From: Ramlibacter sp.
Lineage (GTDB): Bacteria; Pseudomonadota; Gammaproteobacteria; Burkholderiales; Burkholderiaceae_C
Direction of reading: 5' to 3'
Length of the DNA stretch: 63,169 nucleotides
NCBI GenBank assembly: GCA_029237735.1
Contig: JAQZBU010000026.1
Location: forward strand, 1 to 63,169
Part shown: positions 11,216-21,502 of the stretch, piece by piece
Layout of the letters: each line of letters opens with the position of its first letter
Numbering within the stretch: the first letter of the stretch is position 1
Position numbers and translations under genes: made by a program
The notes under the pieces: model-generated
Seen by the model: the letters and a program-made list of their open reading frames with translations, nothing else
What the model was told of the DNA's origin: nothing
The model's database searches: none

Positions 11216-11635
11216 CTATTCCCGGCTGGACTTGAGAAACTGAACGAAGCCAGGGTCAGCGTAGGCAGCGGGCGGAAGGTCGTCGGTCAGGAGCGCGGCG
11301 TCGACTTCCGCCACCTCGCTGGCGCGGCGGTCGTTCTCGATAGTGTGGATGACGACAAGGCCTGCCACCAGTGCGATCAGGGGCAGCGCCGAGCCGATGC
11401 GGCCCCACAAGCCGATGCGGTCGTCGCCGAATGTCAGGCCACCGGCCGTTGCGAGGGCCGGGGCGAATTGCATGCTGACGGGTTTTCGGCGCGCGACAGC
11501 TTGCACGCGGGCGGCGCGCAGCCTTTCCGTGACTTCATAGGGCAGCTCGGCCGCGCCCGCGGCCAGGCGCGCGGCGACCTGACGGCCGAAACGATCCTGC
11601 AGCTGCTGGGAGTGGGTGAGTGGCGGATTCGTCAT
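11216..11635 (-). CDS. DUF3619 family protein, probable anti-sigma-like membrane partner
   Basis: A 139-aa protein beginning MTNPPLTHSQQLQDRFGRQ, with one membrane helix near residues 80-100 (IGSALPLIALVAGLVVIH). It is always found right after an ECF-type sigma gene in this group; here its start overlaps the sigma stop (ATGA, 11632-11635). The single helix and this arrangement suggest it restrains or anchors the sigma factor, but that function is inferred. Confidence 0.8.
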   Translation of the reverse strand: MTNPPLTHSQQLQDRFGRQVAARLAAGAAELPYEVTERLRAARVQAVARRKPVSMQFAPALATAGGLTFGDDRIGLWGRIGSALPLIALVAGLVVIHTIENDRRASEVAEVDAALLTDDLPPAAYADPGFVQFLKSSRE

Positions 11636-12198
11636 AGTTGTATACCCTTTGCCTTCAGTGCTTTGCTGAGGGCCTGGACTGCGCGTGAGCAGTGTGTCTT
11701 GACACTGCCTTCGGAGCAGCCCATGGCCGCGGCTGTTTCCGCCACGTCCATGTCCTCCCAATAACGCATCAGGAAGGCTTCACGTTGACGGGCCGGCAGT
11801 TCCTTGATTTCGGCTTCGATCTGATGCAATGTCTGGGCCCGCCGCGTCGAATCCTCGGCGCTTTCAGCCTGCTGTGATCCTTCCGCGAAGGCATAAGTTT
11901 CAAGCAGATCGAAATCCCCGTCGTCTGAAGCGTATTCGAAGTCGCTCATGTTCGAAAACAGGGCGTTGCGGGTCTTCTGGCGGCGAAACCAGTCCAGCGT
12001 GCAGTTGGAGAGAATCCGCTGGAACAGCATGGGGAGCTCGCCCGGAGGCTTGTCACCGTAGTGCTCGGCCAGCTTCATCATGCTGTCCTGCACGATGTCC
12101 AGGGCGGCTTCATTGTCGCGAACGTGGTAGACGGAGCGCTTGAAGGCCCGTTTTTCGACGCTCTTGAGGAAGTCGGAAAGTTCTTGTTCTGTTGCCAA
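11632..12198 (-). CDS. RNA polymerase sigma factor, ECF type
   Basis: About 188 residues from the TTG at 12198 (LATEQELSDFLKSVEKRAF, the usual N-terminus in relatives). Region 2 is seen in AALDIVQDSMMKLAEHYG and LDWFRRQKTRNALF, and region 4 in LPARQREAFLMRYWEDMDVAETAAAMGCSEGSVKTH. The frame is open upstream to 12354, so a longer form is possible, but that extension is basic and unlike sigma factors. No good ribosome site precedes the TTG. It heads the DUF3619-DUF3106-RDD-dgkA-LOG operon and is divergent from ilvB. Confidence 0.88.
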   Translation of the reverse strand: MATEQELSDFLKSVEKRAFKRSVYHVRDNEAALDIVQDSMMKLAEHYGDKPPGELPMLFQRILSNCTLDWFRRQKTRNALFSNMSDFEYASDDGDFDLLETYAFAEGSQQAESAEDSTRRAQTLHQIEAEIKELPARQREAFLMRYWEDMDVAETAAAMGCSEGSVKTHCSRAVQALSKALKAKGIQL

Positions 12199-12389
12199 GG
12201 AGTCTGGACCTGGACGGGCTGGAATTTGTCGTCTGCGACGTTTTTTAGGCCGCGTCGGGCGCCGGCAACCGGAAATTATGGCATCGGCAAACACGAAAAC
12301 TTCTTGCCGCACTTTGCTGCAGTGCGATAATGTGGCTTGCAAGTCAAAAGGCAAACGAATCCGGATCCGGCGGTGCGATAGGCCTGCTC

Positions 12390-12449
12390 ATGGTCCTGGG
12401 TTCTAAGTTCCGACACAGCTTCACAAGAGCGTGTGAAGGGGCACCCTAG
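12390..12449 (+). promoter_or_regulatory. ilvB leader: 19-codon upstream ORF with hairpin
   Basis: The 284-bp gap before ilvB holds a short ORF (ATG 12390 to TAG 12447-12449, peptide starting MVLGSKF) that contains a perfect hairpin: CTTCACA at 12419-12425 and TGTGAAG at 12432-12438 with a six-base loop. There is no T-run after it and few branched-chain codons, so it does not look like a classical attenuator. It may be a structured leader controlling ilvB translation. The upstream ORF may be chance. Confidence 0.35.
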
Positions 12450-12482
12450 GTTTTTCGTCAGAGAAATTCACAAAGGTTGATC

Positions 12483-14258
12483 ATGGAAATCTCGAAGGCG
12501 GAGCTAAGCTCCGCGGCCGCAGCCACTGCCGGCCAAGCTCTCGAACTCCGCGGCGCGGAAATCCTCGTCAAGACACTCCAGGCCGAAGGCGTGAAGTACA
12601 TCTGGGGTTATCCCGGCGGCGCGGTGTTGCACATCTACGACGCTTTCTACAAGCAGGACACCATCCAGCACGTGCTGGTGCGCCACGAGCAGGCGGCCGT
12701 GCACGCCGCTGACGGCTATGCCCGCGCCACCGGTGACGTCGGCGTCGCCCTCGTCACATCCGGCCCCGGCGTTACGAATGCGGTCACCGGCATCGCCACC
12801 GCCTACATGGACAGCATCCCCATGGTGATCATCACCGGGCAGGTGCCAAGCCATGCCATCGGCCTGGATGCCTTCCAGGAGTGCGACACCGTGGGCATCA
12901 CGCGCCCCATCGTCAAGCACAACTTCCTGGTCAAGGACGTGCGTACCCTGGCCGACGTGATGAAGAAGGCCTTCCATATCGCACGCAGCGGCCGGCCGGG
13001 CCCGGTGGTGGTGGATATCCCGAAGGACATCTCCTTCAACAAGACCGCCTACCACGGCTACCCGGACAAAGTCGAGATGCGCTCGTACAACCCGGTGCGC
13101 AAGGGCCACGGCGGCCAGATCCGAAAGGCGTTGCAACTGCTGATGACCGCCAAACGCCCGTACATCTATACGGGCGGCGGCGTGATTCTGGGCAATGCCA
13201 CGGCCGAATTGCGCCAGCTCGTGGACATGCTGGGCTACCCCGTCACCAACACGCTGATGGGCCTGGGCGCCTACCCCGCGAATGACCGCAAGTTCCTCGG
13301 CATGCTGGGCATGCACGGCACGATCGAAGCCAACAACGCAATGCAGAACTGCGACGTGCTGCTGGCCGTCGGCGCGCGCTTCGACGACCGCGTGATCGGC
13401 AATCCCAAGCACTTCGCGCAGAACGAGCGCAAGATCATCCACATCGACATCGACCCCTCCAGCATCTCCAAGCGCGTGAAGGTCGACATCCCGATCGTCG
13501 GCGACGTCAAGGACGTGCTGGGCGAGCTGCTCGCCATGATCCGTGAGTCCACCGCGAAGCCCGATGCGCAGGCGCTCGGTGCCTGGTGGGACACCATCGA
13601 AGCCTGGCGCAAGAAGGACTGCCTGAAGTACGACCGCAAGAACACCGAGGTCATCAAGCCGCAGCACGTTGTCGAGACACTGTGGAACATGACCAAGGAC
13701 GCAGACGCGTACATCACGTCGGACGTGGGGCAGCACCAGATGTGGGCCGCCCAGTACTACCGCTTCAACGAGCCGCGCCGCTGGATCAACTCCGGCGGCC
13801 TGGGCACGATGGGCGTGGGCATACCCTATGCAATGGGTATCAAGCTGGCCAAGCCGCAAAGCGAGGTGTACTGCATCACCGGCGAAGGCTCGGTGCAGAT
13901 GTGCATCCAGGAGCTTTCCACCTGCCTGCAATACAACACGCCCATCAAGATCGTTTCGCTGAACAACCGCTACCTGGGCATGGTGCGCCAGTGGCAGGAA
14001 CTGGACTACGAGGGCCGCTACAGCCACAGCTACATGGACGCGCTGCCGAATTTCGTCAAGCTCGCCGAGGCATATGGGCACGTCGGCATGCTGATCGAAC
14101 ACCCGAAGGACGTCGAACCCGCACTGCGGGAGGCGCGCAAGCTCAAGGACCGCACCGTGTTCATGGACTTCCGCACCGACCCGACCGAGAACGTCTTCCC
14201 GATGGTGCAGGCGGGCAAGGGCATCACGGAGATGCTGCTGGGGAGCGAAGACCTTTAG
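12483..14258 (+). CDS. ilvB: Acetolactate synthase 3, catalytic subunit
   Basis: Thiamine-diphosphate enzyme that condenses pyruvate with pyruvate or 2-ketobutyrate, the first committed step to valine, leucine and isoleucine. It has 591 residues from ATG 12483. Visible features are the catalytic Glu block LVRHEQAAVHAADGYARATG, the FAD-binding middle domain, and the ThDP motif GEGSVQM ending in NN (CLQYNTPIKIVSLNN). The regulatory subunit follows after a 165-bp gap holding a palindromic repeat element. Confidence 0.96.
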   Translation: MEISKAELSSAAAATAGQALELRGAEILVKTLQAEGVKYIWGYPGGAVLHIYDAFYKQDTIQHVLVRHEQAAVHAADGYARATGDVGVALVTSGPGVTNAVTGIATAYMDSIPMVIITGQVPSHAIGLDAFQECDTVGITRPIVKHNFLVKDVRTLADVMKKAFHIARSGRPGPVVVDIPKDISFNKTAYHGYPDKVEMRSYNPVRKGHGGQIRKALQLLMTAKRPYIYTGGGVILGNATAELRQLVDMLGYPVTNTLMGLGAYPANDRKFLGMLGMHGTIEANNAMQNCDVLLAVGARFDDRVIGNPKHFAQNERKIIHIDIDPSSISKRVKVDIPIVGDVKDVLGELLAMIRESTAKPDAQALGAWWDTIEAWRKKDCLKYDRKNTEVIKPQHVVETLWNMTKDADAYITSDVGQHQMWAAQYYRFNEPRRWINSGGLGTMGVGIPYAMGIKLAKPQSEVYCITGEGSVQMCIQELSTCLQYNTPIKIVSLNNRYLGMVRQWQELDYEGRYSHSYMDALPNFVKLAEAYGHVGMLIEHPKDVEPALREARKLKDRTVFMDFRTDPTENVFPMVQAGKGITEMLLGSEDL

Positions 14259-14270
14259 GAAAACAGCCCT

Positions 14271-14339
14271 GTCATGCCGGACTCGATCCGGCACCATGGT
14301 GGCGCGCCAACATGGATTGCGGATCGAGTCCGCAATGAC
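14271..14339. repeat. REP-like double-hairpin element, copy 1
   Basis: Two adjacent hairpins, TGCCGGA/TCCGGCA and ATTGCGGA/TCCGCAAT, bounded by GTCA and TGAC. The same unit occurs in the opposite orientation at 15997-16053. Such paired palindromes are dispersed intergenic repeats in many proteobacteria. Here it sits between ilvB and ilvH, where it could stabilise or stop part of the transcript. Confidence 0.75.
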
Positions 14340-14423
14340 AGCCCCTAAGACGAATCTATTGGCTGCCAAGCCGCCCGGTTACCGCCGGACGGGGAGGGCA
14401 CCGAAAAGAGGAATCACTCAATC

Positions 14424-14915
14424 ATGAAACACATCATCGCGGTATTGCTGGAGAACGAGCCGGGCGCTCTTTCCCGTGTCGTGGGCCTGTTCTCGGCCCG
14501 TGGCTACAACATCGAGTCACTCACGGTGGCACCGACGGAAGACCCGTCGCTGTCCCGGATGACGATACAGACGGCGGGGTCGGACGAGGTGATCGAGCAG
14601 ATCACCAAGCACCTGAACCGGCTGATCGAGGTCGTGAAAGTGGTCGACCTGACCGAAGGCGCCTACACCGAGCGCGAGCTCATGATGGTCAAGGTGCGCG
14701 CCGTCGGCAAGGAGCGCGAGGAGATGAAGCGCATGGCGGACATCTTCCGCGGCCGCATCATCGACGTCACCGAGAAAAGCTACACCATCGAACTCACCGG
14801 CGACCAGGGCAAGAACGACGCCTTCCTGGAAGCCATCGACCGCAGCGCGATCCTCGAGACCGTGCGCACCGGCTCCAGCGGCATCGGCCGCGGCGAACGT
14901 ATCTTGAGAGTCTGA
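14424..14915 (+). CDS. ilvH: Acetolactate synthase small (regulatory) subunit
   Basis: A 163-aa regulatory subunit that activates IlvB and confers valine feedback inhibition. The N-terminal ACT domain reads KHIIAVLLENEPGALSRVVGLFSARGYNIESL, with the valine-site segment intact, and the C-terminal half (MMVKVRAVGKEREEMKRMADIFRGRIIDV) matches the family. It is preceded by a REP-like element and followed by ilvC 58 bp on. Confidence 0.95.
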   Translation: MKHIIAVLLENEPGALSRVVGLFSARGYNIESLTVAPTEDPSLSRMTIQTAGSDEVIEQITKHLNRLIEVVKVVDLTEGAYTERELMMVKVRAVGKEREEMKRMADIFRGRIIDVTEKSYTIELTGDQGKNDAFLEAIDRSAILETVRTGSSGIGRGERILRV

Positions 14916-14955
14916 GGCGCTGCGCGTCGGGCCCCCTTTTTTTTATCCCCACTGA

Positions 14956-15990
<1,035 letters not shown>

Positions 15991-15996
15991 AGGCAT

Positions 15997-16053
15997 GTCA
16001 TTGCGGACTTGATCCGCAATCCACCGTGGATGCCGGATCAAGTCCGGCATGAC
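15997..16053. repeat. REP-like double-hairpin element, copy 2 (inverted)
   Basis: ATTGCGGA/TCCGCAAT followed by TGCCGGA/TCCGGCA, bounded by GTCA and TGAC. It is the reverse complement of the unit at 14271-14339, with a shorter spacer (CCACCGTGG core). The two copies flank the ilvH-ilvC pair. Confidence 0.75.
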
Positions 16054-16060
16054 ATGTCCC

Positions 16061-16087
16061 AAGCCGCCTCCGGGCGGCTTTTCTTTT
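16061..16087 (+). terminator. Intrinsic terminator after ilvC
   Basis: Stem AAGCCGCC/GGCGGCTT with a four-base loop and a run of T residues (TTTTCTTTT). It ends the ilvB-ilvH-ilvC transcript and argues that pssA begins at ATG 16106 and not at the upstream in-frame ATG 16049. Confidence 0.85.
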
Positions 16088-16105
16088 CGACTTACACTTT
16101 GGCCA

Positions 16106-16924
16106 ATGCACGACGGCAACGAAAATCAGGATCACTCACCGGCCGAAGGCCTGGTGGTGCGCAAGCGCCGCAAGGGCATTTACGTTCTTCCCAACCTGTT
16201 CACGCTCGCGGCGCTGTTCGGTGGCTTTTATGCCATCGTGATGGCGATGAACCAGCGTTTCGACCTGGCGGCCGTCGGCATCTTCTGCGCCATGGTCCTG
16301 GACAGCCTGGACGGCCGCGTGGCGCGGATGACCAATACACAGAGCGCATTCGGCGAACAGATGGATTCGCTCTCCGACATGGTGTCGTTCGGCGCCGCAC
16401 CCGCGCTCGTCGCCTATGAGTGGGCGCTGCGCGGCCTGGGCCGATGGGGCTGGTTTGCGGCGTTCGTCTATTGCGCCTGCGCCGCACTGCGCCTTGCACG
16501 GTTCAACGTCAACACCGCGGTGGTCGACAAGCGCTACTTCCAGGGCTTGCCGTCGCCGGCCGCGGCCGCACTGGTTGCCGGCTTCATATGGGTGATGAAC
16601 GATCTGGGCATCAAGGGACTCGAGGTGGAATGGGTGACGTTCGGCCTGGCACTCTACGCCGGCCTCACGATGGTCACCAACGTGCCGTTCTACAGTTTCA
16701 AGGACGTGCAGATGAAAAAGAGCGTGCCCTTCGTCGTGATCGTCGCGATCGCGTTGGGCATCGCGGTGATCAACGTCCACCCGCCCATCGTGCTGTTCGC
16801 GCTGTTCGTGGTCTATGGACTGTCGGGATTCGTCCTCTATGGCTGGCGCCGCGCGAAGGGGCACCCCACCAGCGTGATCAGCACCTCTACCGAAGAGCCG
16901 GAAGAACGTGGGCTGCACAAGTGA
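16106..16924 (+). CDS. pssA: CDP-diacylglycerol-serine O-phosphatidyltransferase
   Basis: Integral membrane enzyme making phosphatidylserine, the precursor of phosphatidylethanolamine. The CDP-alcohol phosphatidyltransferase signature D-G-x2-A-R-x8-G-x3-D-x3-D is seen in the stretch DSLDGRVARM...FGEQMDSLSD. It has 272 residues with about six to eight hydrophobic helices. The start at MHDGNENQD (16106) is chosen because the longer frame would be translated through the ilvC terminator. The leucine leader starts 22 bp after its stop. Confidence 0.92.
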   Translation: MHDGNENQDHSPAEGLVVRKRRKGIYVLPNLFTLAALFGGFYAIVMAMNQRFDLAAVGIFCAMVLDSLDGRVARMTNTQSAFGEQMDSLSDMVSFGAAPALVAYEWALRGLGRWGWFAAFVYCACAALRLARFNVNTAVVDKRYFQGLPSPAAAALVAGFIWVMNDLGIKGLEVEWVTFGLALYAGLTMVTNVPFYSFKDVQMKKSVPFVVIVAIALGIAVINVHPPIVLFALFVVYGLSGFVLYGWRRAKGHPTSVISTSTEEPEERGLHK

Positions 16925-16946
16925 CAAGATGTGCTACATTGACGCC

Positions 16947-17000
16947 ATGAACCGAATTTCGCTGGCCCTACTGCTATCTCCCCACGGGCGGAGACGGTAG
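16947..17000 (+). CDS. leuL: leu operon leader peptide
   Basis: A 17-residue ORF, MNRISLALLLSPHGRRR. Four of its residues are Leu, encoded CTG, CTA, CTG and CTA in a tight cluster, with two of the less common CTA codon. It ends 100 bp before leuA and is followed by an intrinsic terminator at 17022-17055. This is the standard layout of ribosome-mediated transcription attenuation: stalling at Leu codons when charged tRNA-Leu is scarce would prevent terminator formation. It is too short for normal gene calling. Confidence 0.8.
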   Translation: MNRISLALLLSPHGRRR

Positions 17001-17021
17001 CGCACGCGTAAACCTGACTCG

Positions 17022-17055
17022 ACGGCCCGTTTGCACCAGCAGCGGGCCGTTTTTC
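17022..17055 (+). terminator. leuA attenuator terminator
   Basis: Stem ACGGCCCG (17022-17029) and CGGGCCGT (17043-17050), loop of 13 bases, then TTTTTCTTT. It lies between the Leu-rich leader peptide and leuA. An alternative hairpin TCTCC/GGAGA (16977-16994) overlaps the end of the leader ORF and could take part in switching. Confidence 0.8.
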
Positions 17056-17099
17056 TTTGGGGCTGCCGGTTTACCCGAAACTAGACGAGAGACACGATC

Positions 17100-18794
17100 A
17101 TGTTGAAAAATCCCGCCAGCAAGTACCGAGCCTTCGCCCCGGTGCGCCTTACCGACCGCACCTGGCCCGACGCGGTGCTGAGCCGCCCGCCGGTCTGGTG
17201 CAGCGTGGACCTGCGCGACGGCAACCAGGCGCTGATCGAGCCGATGGACATCCCGCGCAAGCTGCGGATGTTCCAGACTCTCGTGGAGATCGGCTTCAAG
17301 GAAATCGAAGTGGGCTTCCCGTCCGCCTCGCAAATCGAGTTCGACTTCATCCGCAAGCTGATCGACGAGAACCTCGTGCCGGATGACGTGACGATCCAAG
17401 TGCTTACGCAGGCGCGGGAGCCGCTGATCCGGCGCACGTTCGAGTCGCTGGTGGGCGCCAAGCGGGCCATCGTGCACCTGTACAACGCCACTGCGCCGGT
17501 CATGCGCAAGGTAGTGCTGGGCCTCGGCGAGGATGGCATCGTCGAACTGGCGACGAGCCAGGCGGGCCTGTTCAAGGAGCTCGCCACGCAGCAGCCGGGC
17601 ACGCAGTGGACCTTCGAGTATTCGCCGGAGATGTTCTCCGGCACCGAGCTCGCGTTCTCCAAGCGCGTCGTGGATGCCGTCACCGAAGTTTGGCAGCCGA
17701 CGCCCCAGCGCAAGTGCATCGTCAACCTGCCTTCCACGGTGGAGCATTCCACGCCGAACATCTTTGCCGACATGATCGAATGGATGCACCGCAACCTGGC
17801 GCGGCGCGACTCCATCGTGCTGTCGGTGCATCCGCACAATGACCGCGGCACCGGTACGGCCGCCGGTGAATTCGCAGTGATGGCGGGCGCCGACCGCCTC
17901 GAAGGCTGCCTGTTCGGCAACGGCGAGCGCACCGGCAACCTCGACCTGGTCAACGTCGCGCTCAACCTGTACTCGCAAGGGGTGGACCCGGGCCTGGACT
18001 TTTCAGACATCGATGAGATCCGGCGCACGGTGGAGCATTGCAACCAGCTGCCCGTGCACCCACGCCATCCGTACGCGGGCGACCTCGTCTACACATCGTT
18101 CTCCGGCTCGCACCAGGACGCGATCAAGAAGGCATTCGCCGCCCGCAAGGATTCGGATATCTGGGACATGCCTTACCTGCCACTCGATCCCAAGGACCTG
18201 GGCCGCACCTACGAAGCCGTGATCCGCGTGAACAGCCAGTCGGGCAAGGGCGGCATCTCATACCTTTTGGAAAGCGAATACGGGCTCGAGCTGCCGCGCC
18301 GCCTGCAGATCGAGTTCAGCCAGGTCGTCCAGACGGCCATGGATGCGTCCGGCAAGGAGCACACGGCGCAAGACCTCTTCGAGCTGTTCGAGCGCGAATA
18401 CGGCATCCGTAGCATCCCGGCGCCGACCCACCAGGTGCTGGAGCCCGCGCAAGGCATAGCCGGCACGCTCGTCAAGCTGGCGGCAGAGGTGGAAATCGGG
18501 GGCGATAGCATCCACATCGAGGGCGCGGGCAATGGCCCCATCGACGCTTTCGTCGAGGCGCTGGGCGCTGCCTGCGGCGAAACCATCCGCGTCCTCGACT
18601 ACCATGAGCACGCGATCGGTGCGGGCGCTAATGCCCAGGCCGTGGCTTATCTCGAATTGCGCGTCGGCGAACGCACGCTGTTCGGAGTGGGCATGGATTC
18701 GAATATCGTTTCGGCTTCGCTCAAGGCCATCGTCTCGGGCCTGCAGCGCGCCCAGGCAAGCAACCGGAAGGAAATCTCGTGGCAGACAAACTGA
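17100..18794 (+). CDS. leuA: 2-Isopropylmalate synthase, long (type 2, yeast-like) form
   Basis: Condenses acetyl-CoA with 2-ketoisovalerate, the first step of leucine synthesis. The 564 residues and the N-terminus [17 protein letters not shown] are typical of the long LeuA subfamily. The HMGL-like barrel has [13 protein letters not shown] and the metal-binding [10 protein letters not shown]; the C-terminal LeuA regulatory domain ends in VVSGLQRA-type sequence and gives leucine feedback control. It lies behind the leader and attenuator and overlaps the second leuA by 16 bases. Confidence 0.94.
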   Translation: MLKNPASKYRAFAPVRLTDRTWPDAVLSRPPVWCSVDLRDGNQALIEPMDIPRKLRMFQTLVEIGFKEIEVGFPSASQIEFDFIRKLIDENLVPDDVTIQVLTQAREPLIRRTFESLVGAKRAIVHLYNATAPVMRKVVLGLGEDGIVELATSQAGLFKELATQQPGTQWTFEYSPEMFSGTELAFSKRVVDAVTEVWQPTPQRKCIVNLPSTVEHSTPNIFADMIEWMHRNLARRDSIVLSVHPHNDRGTGTAAGEFAVMAGADRLEGCLFGNGERTGNLDLVNVALNLYSQGVDPGLDFSDIDEIRRTVEHCNQLPVHPRHPYAGDLVYTSFSGSHQDAIKKAFAARKDSDIWDMPYLPLDPKDLGRTYEAVIRVNSQSGKGGISYLLESEYGLELPRRLQIEFSQVVQTAMDASGKEHTAQDLFELFEREYGIRSIPAPTHQVLEPAQGIAGTLVKLAAEVEIGGDSIHIEGAGNGPIDAFVEALGAACGETIRVLDYHEHAIGAGANAQAVAYLELRVGERTLFGVGMDSNIVSASLKAIVSGLQRAQASNRKEISWQTN

Positions 18795-20317
18795 TCATCT
18801 TCGACACCACCTTGCGCGACGGCGAGCAGTCGCCGGGTGCCTCCATGACCAAGGACGAGAAGCTGCGCATCGCGCGGCAGCTCGAGCGCCTGAAGGTGGA
18901 CGTGATCGAGGCCGGCTTCGCGGCCAGCTCCAACGGCGATTTCGAGGCCGTGCACCTGATCGCCAACTCCATCAAGGATTCAACGATCTGCTCGCTTTCG
19001 CGCGCCAACGACCGCGACATCTCACGTGCGGCCGAGGCGCTCAAGGGCGCGCAACGCTCGCGCATCCACACCTTCATCGCAACCTCGCCGCTGCACATGG
19101 AAAAGAAGCTGCGCATGACGCCCGAGCAGGTGCTGGAACAGGCGAAGCAGTCTGTGCGCTTCGCGCGCAACCTGTGTGGGGACATCGAGTTTTCACCGGA
19201 GGACGGCTACCGCAGCGAAATGGATTTCCTGTGCAAGGTACTGGAGACGGTAATCGCCGAGGGCGCGACCACCATCAACGTCCCCGACACCGTCGGCTAC
19301 GCCGTGCCTGAGCTCTACGGCCAGTTCATCAAGACCCTGCGCGAACGCATCCCCAACTCGGACAAGGCCATCTGGTCCGTGCACTGCCACAACGACCTCG
19401 GCATGGCCGTGGCCAATTCGCTGGCGGGCGTCAAGCTCGGCGGTGCGCGGCAGGTCGAGTGCACGATCAACGGGCTGGGCGAGCGTGCGGGCAATTGCTC
19501 GCTGGAAGAGATCGTCATGGCCGTGAAGACACGCAAGGACTACTACGGGCTCGAGCTCAACATCGACGCCAAGCACATCCTTGCGGCCAGCCGCATGGTG
19601 AGCCAGACGACCGGTTTCGTGGTGCAGCCCAACAAGGCTGTGGTCGGCGCCAACGCTTTTGCGCATGCCAGCGGCATCCATCAGGACGGTGTGCTCAAGG
19701 CGCGCGACACTTACGAGATCATGCGCGCCGAGGACGTGGGCTGGAGCGCCAACAAGATCGTGCTGGGCAAGCTGTCGGGCCGCAACGCGTTCAAGCAGCG
19801 CTTGCAGGAGCTTGGCGTCGCGCTCGACAGTGAGGCCGACGTCAACACGGCCTTTGCCCGCTTCAAGGAGCTCGCCGATCGAAAGAGCGAGATTTTCGAT
19901 GAGGACATCCTGGCCCTCGTGAGCGACGAAAGCGTCACGCATGAGCAGGAGCAGTTCCACTTCGTTTCGCTGGCGCAACACAGCGAGACTGGCGAGCGCC
20001 CGCACGCCGTAGTCGTGTTCAAGGTCGACGGCAAGGAGGTGCGCGGAGAGTCGGACGGCAACGGCCCAGTGGACGCGTCGCTCAAGGCGATCGAAAGCCA
20101 CGTGAAGAGCGGCGCGGAAATGGTCCTCTATTCGGTCAATGCCATCAGCGGTTCCACCGAGAGTCAGGGTGAGGTGACAGTGCGCCTCCAGAACTCCGGC
20201 CGGGTGGTCAACGGCGTGGGCGCGGACCCGGATATCGTCGTGGCGTCGGCTAAAGCGTATCTCAGTGCTCTCAATAAGTTACAAAGTAAAGCTGATCGGG
20301 TGGCCGCACAGGGATAG
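18779..20317 (+). CDS. leuA: 2-Isopropylmalate synthase, short (type 1, bacterial) form
   Basis: A second isozyme of the same reaction, from a different subfamily. It has 512 residues from GTG 18779. Diagnostic blocks are [16 protein letters not shown] at the start, the metal-binding [14 protein letters not shown], and the C-terminal regulatory domain with DGNGPVDA and [11 protein letters not shown]. The 16-bp overlap with the upstream leuA implies co-translation. Having both types side by side is unusual and may give two feedback sensitivities, or one may use a related 2-keto acid. Confidence 0.93.
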   Translation: MADKLIIFDTTLRDGEQSPGASMTKDEKLRIARQLERLKVDVIEAGFAASSNGDFEAVHLIANSIKDSTICSLSRANDRDISRAAEALKGAQRSRIHTFIATSPLHMEKKLRMTPEQVLEQAKQSVRFARNLCGDIEFSPEDGYRSEMDFLCKVLETVIAEGATTINVPDTVGYAVPELYGQFIKTLRERIPNSDKAIWSVHCHNDLGMAVANSLAGVKLGGARQVECTINGLGERAGNCSLEEIVMAVKTRKDYYGLELNIDAKHILAASRMVSQTTGFVVQPNKAVVGANAFAHASGIHQDGVLKARDTYEIMRAEDVGWSANKIVLGKLSGRNAFKQRLQELGVALDSEADVNTAFARFKELADRKSEIFDEDILALVSDESVTHEQEQFHFVSLAQHSETGERPHAVVVFKVDGKEVRGESDGNGPVDASLKAIESHVKSGAEMVLYSVNAISGSTESQGEVTVRLQNSGRVVNGVGADPDIVVASAKAYLSALNKLQSKADRVAAQG

Positions 20318-20350
20318 AAGCTCTCCCTATAATTAGTGTGTTGACTTAGG

Positions 20351-20388
20351 AAAGTTACATAAGTCATTGATCTTGCGTAACTTTTTCT
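20351..20388 (+). terminator. Probable terminator after the leuA pair
   Basis: AAAGTTAC (20351-20358) and GTAACTTT (20377-20384) form a stem followed by TTCTTC. It is AT-rich and overlaps another inverted repeat, TGACTTA (20342-20348) and TAAGTCA (20360-20366), which could be an operator for the next gene. A TATAAT at 20328-20333 looks like a -10 box but has no good -35. Confidence 0.4.
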
Positions 20389-20436
20389 TCCTGAGTAAAC
20401 TTCGAGCGTCTTTGTAGCGTTTTTGGAGTTTCATCA

Positions 20437-21498
20437 ATGCACCGAAAGTCATCGTTCTCCATGGGCAAGACCTTCCTGAACCGCATTTTTCACTCCGTGG
20501 CGCTGGCCGCCCTCGTCATCGGGTTGGCCCCGGCGGTTGCGGATGCCGCCCCGCGCAAGGGCACCGTCGCCAAGAAGGCGGTCGCCAAGAAAACATTTGC
20601 CGGCAAGCGTGTCTCGAAGACCTTTTCCGCCAAGAGCCGCGCGACCCTGGTTCGCATCGTGCCGGCCCGCCCCTCGTACGGCCAACTGGCGGGACTGCAC
20701 TCCGTGCAGGACCAGCTTGACCTGAAGTCCAGCGTAGCCCTGGTGATCGACCAGGACACGCGCGAGGTGCTGTTCTCCAAGAACGATTCGGCGGTGCTGC
20801 CGATCGCCTCGCTCACCAAGCTCATGACGGGCCTTGTCGTCAGCGAAGCCAAACTGTCGATGGAAGAGATGATCACCATCACGCAGGACGACGTGGATAC
20901 TGAAAAGGGCAGCCGTTCGCGCCTGAGGGTTGGCGCCATGCTGACCCGCGGCGAGCTGCTGCACCTCGCCCTGATGTCCAGCGAGAACCGCGCCGCGCAC
21001 GCGCTGGGCCGCACGTATCCCGGTGGCCTGGCCGCGTTTGTGTCGGTGATGAATGCCAAGGCCAAAATGCTGGGCATGAAGGACACCAAGTACGTCGAGC
21101 CCACGGGCCTCTCGAGCAACAACCAGTCGAGTGCGCAAGACCTGGCCACTCTCGTCCACAGTGCCTACAACGATCCTGTGCTGCGTGAGTTCTCGACGTC
21201 GCCCGGCCACCAGGTCGAGGTCGGCAACCGCACGCTGCAGTTCAACAACACGAACCGCCTGGTCAAGAACCCGGGTTGGGACATCGGCCTGCAGAAGACC
21301 GGCTACATCTCCGAAGCCGGTCAGTGCCTTGTCATGCAGGCAAAGATCGCCGGCCGCAAGCTGATCATGGTGTTCCTGGATTCCGCCGGCAAGCTGAGCC
21401 GCATCGGTGACGCCGAGCGCGTGCGCCGTTGGGTGGAGTCGAACCCCGCGACGATGCCAGCCGGGACAAGCACGGTGATTCGTCAGGTGAACGGGTAA
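20437..21498 (+). CDS. pbpG: D-alanyl-D-alanine endopeptidase (PBP7-type)
   Basis: Periplasmic serine DD-peptidase that cleaves cross-links in peptidoglycan. It has 353 residues with a signal peptide (HSVALAALVIGLAPAVADAA) and a Lys-rich linker. All three penicillin-binding motifs are present: S125-x-x-K (ASLTK), S182-E-N and K287-T-G (LQKTGYISEAG). GGAG stands 9-12 bases before ATG 20437; ATG 20461 is an alternative start. It stands alone between the leucine genes and a convergent IclR gene. Confidence 0.92.
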   Translation: MHRKSSFSMGKTFLNRIFHSVALAALVIGLAPAVADAAPRKGTVAKKAVAKKTFAGKRVSKTFSAKSRATLVRIVPARPSYGQLAGLHSVQDQLDLKSSVALVIDQDTREVLFSKNDSAVLPIASLTKLMTGLVVSEAKLSMEEMITITQDDVDTEKGSRSRLRVGAMLTRGELLHLALMSSENRAAHALGRTYPGGLAAFVSVMNAKAKMLGMKDTKYVEPTGLSSNNQSSAQDLATLVHSAYNDPVLREFSTSPGHQVEVGNRTLQFNNTNRLVKNPGWDIGLQKTGYISEAGQCLVMQAKIAGRKLIMVFLDSAGKLSRIGDAERVRRWVESNPATMPAGTSTVIRQVNG

Positions 21499-21502
21499 CG
21501 CG

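Noticed and set aside
12504..14369. 621-codon minus-strand frame opposite ilvB
   Set aside because: Shadow of ilvB caused by high GC codon bias.
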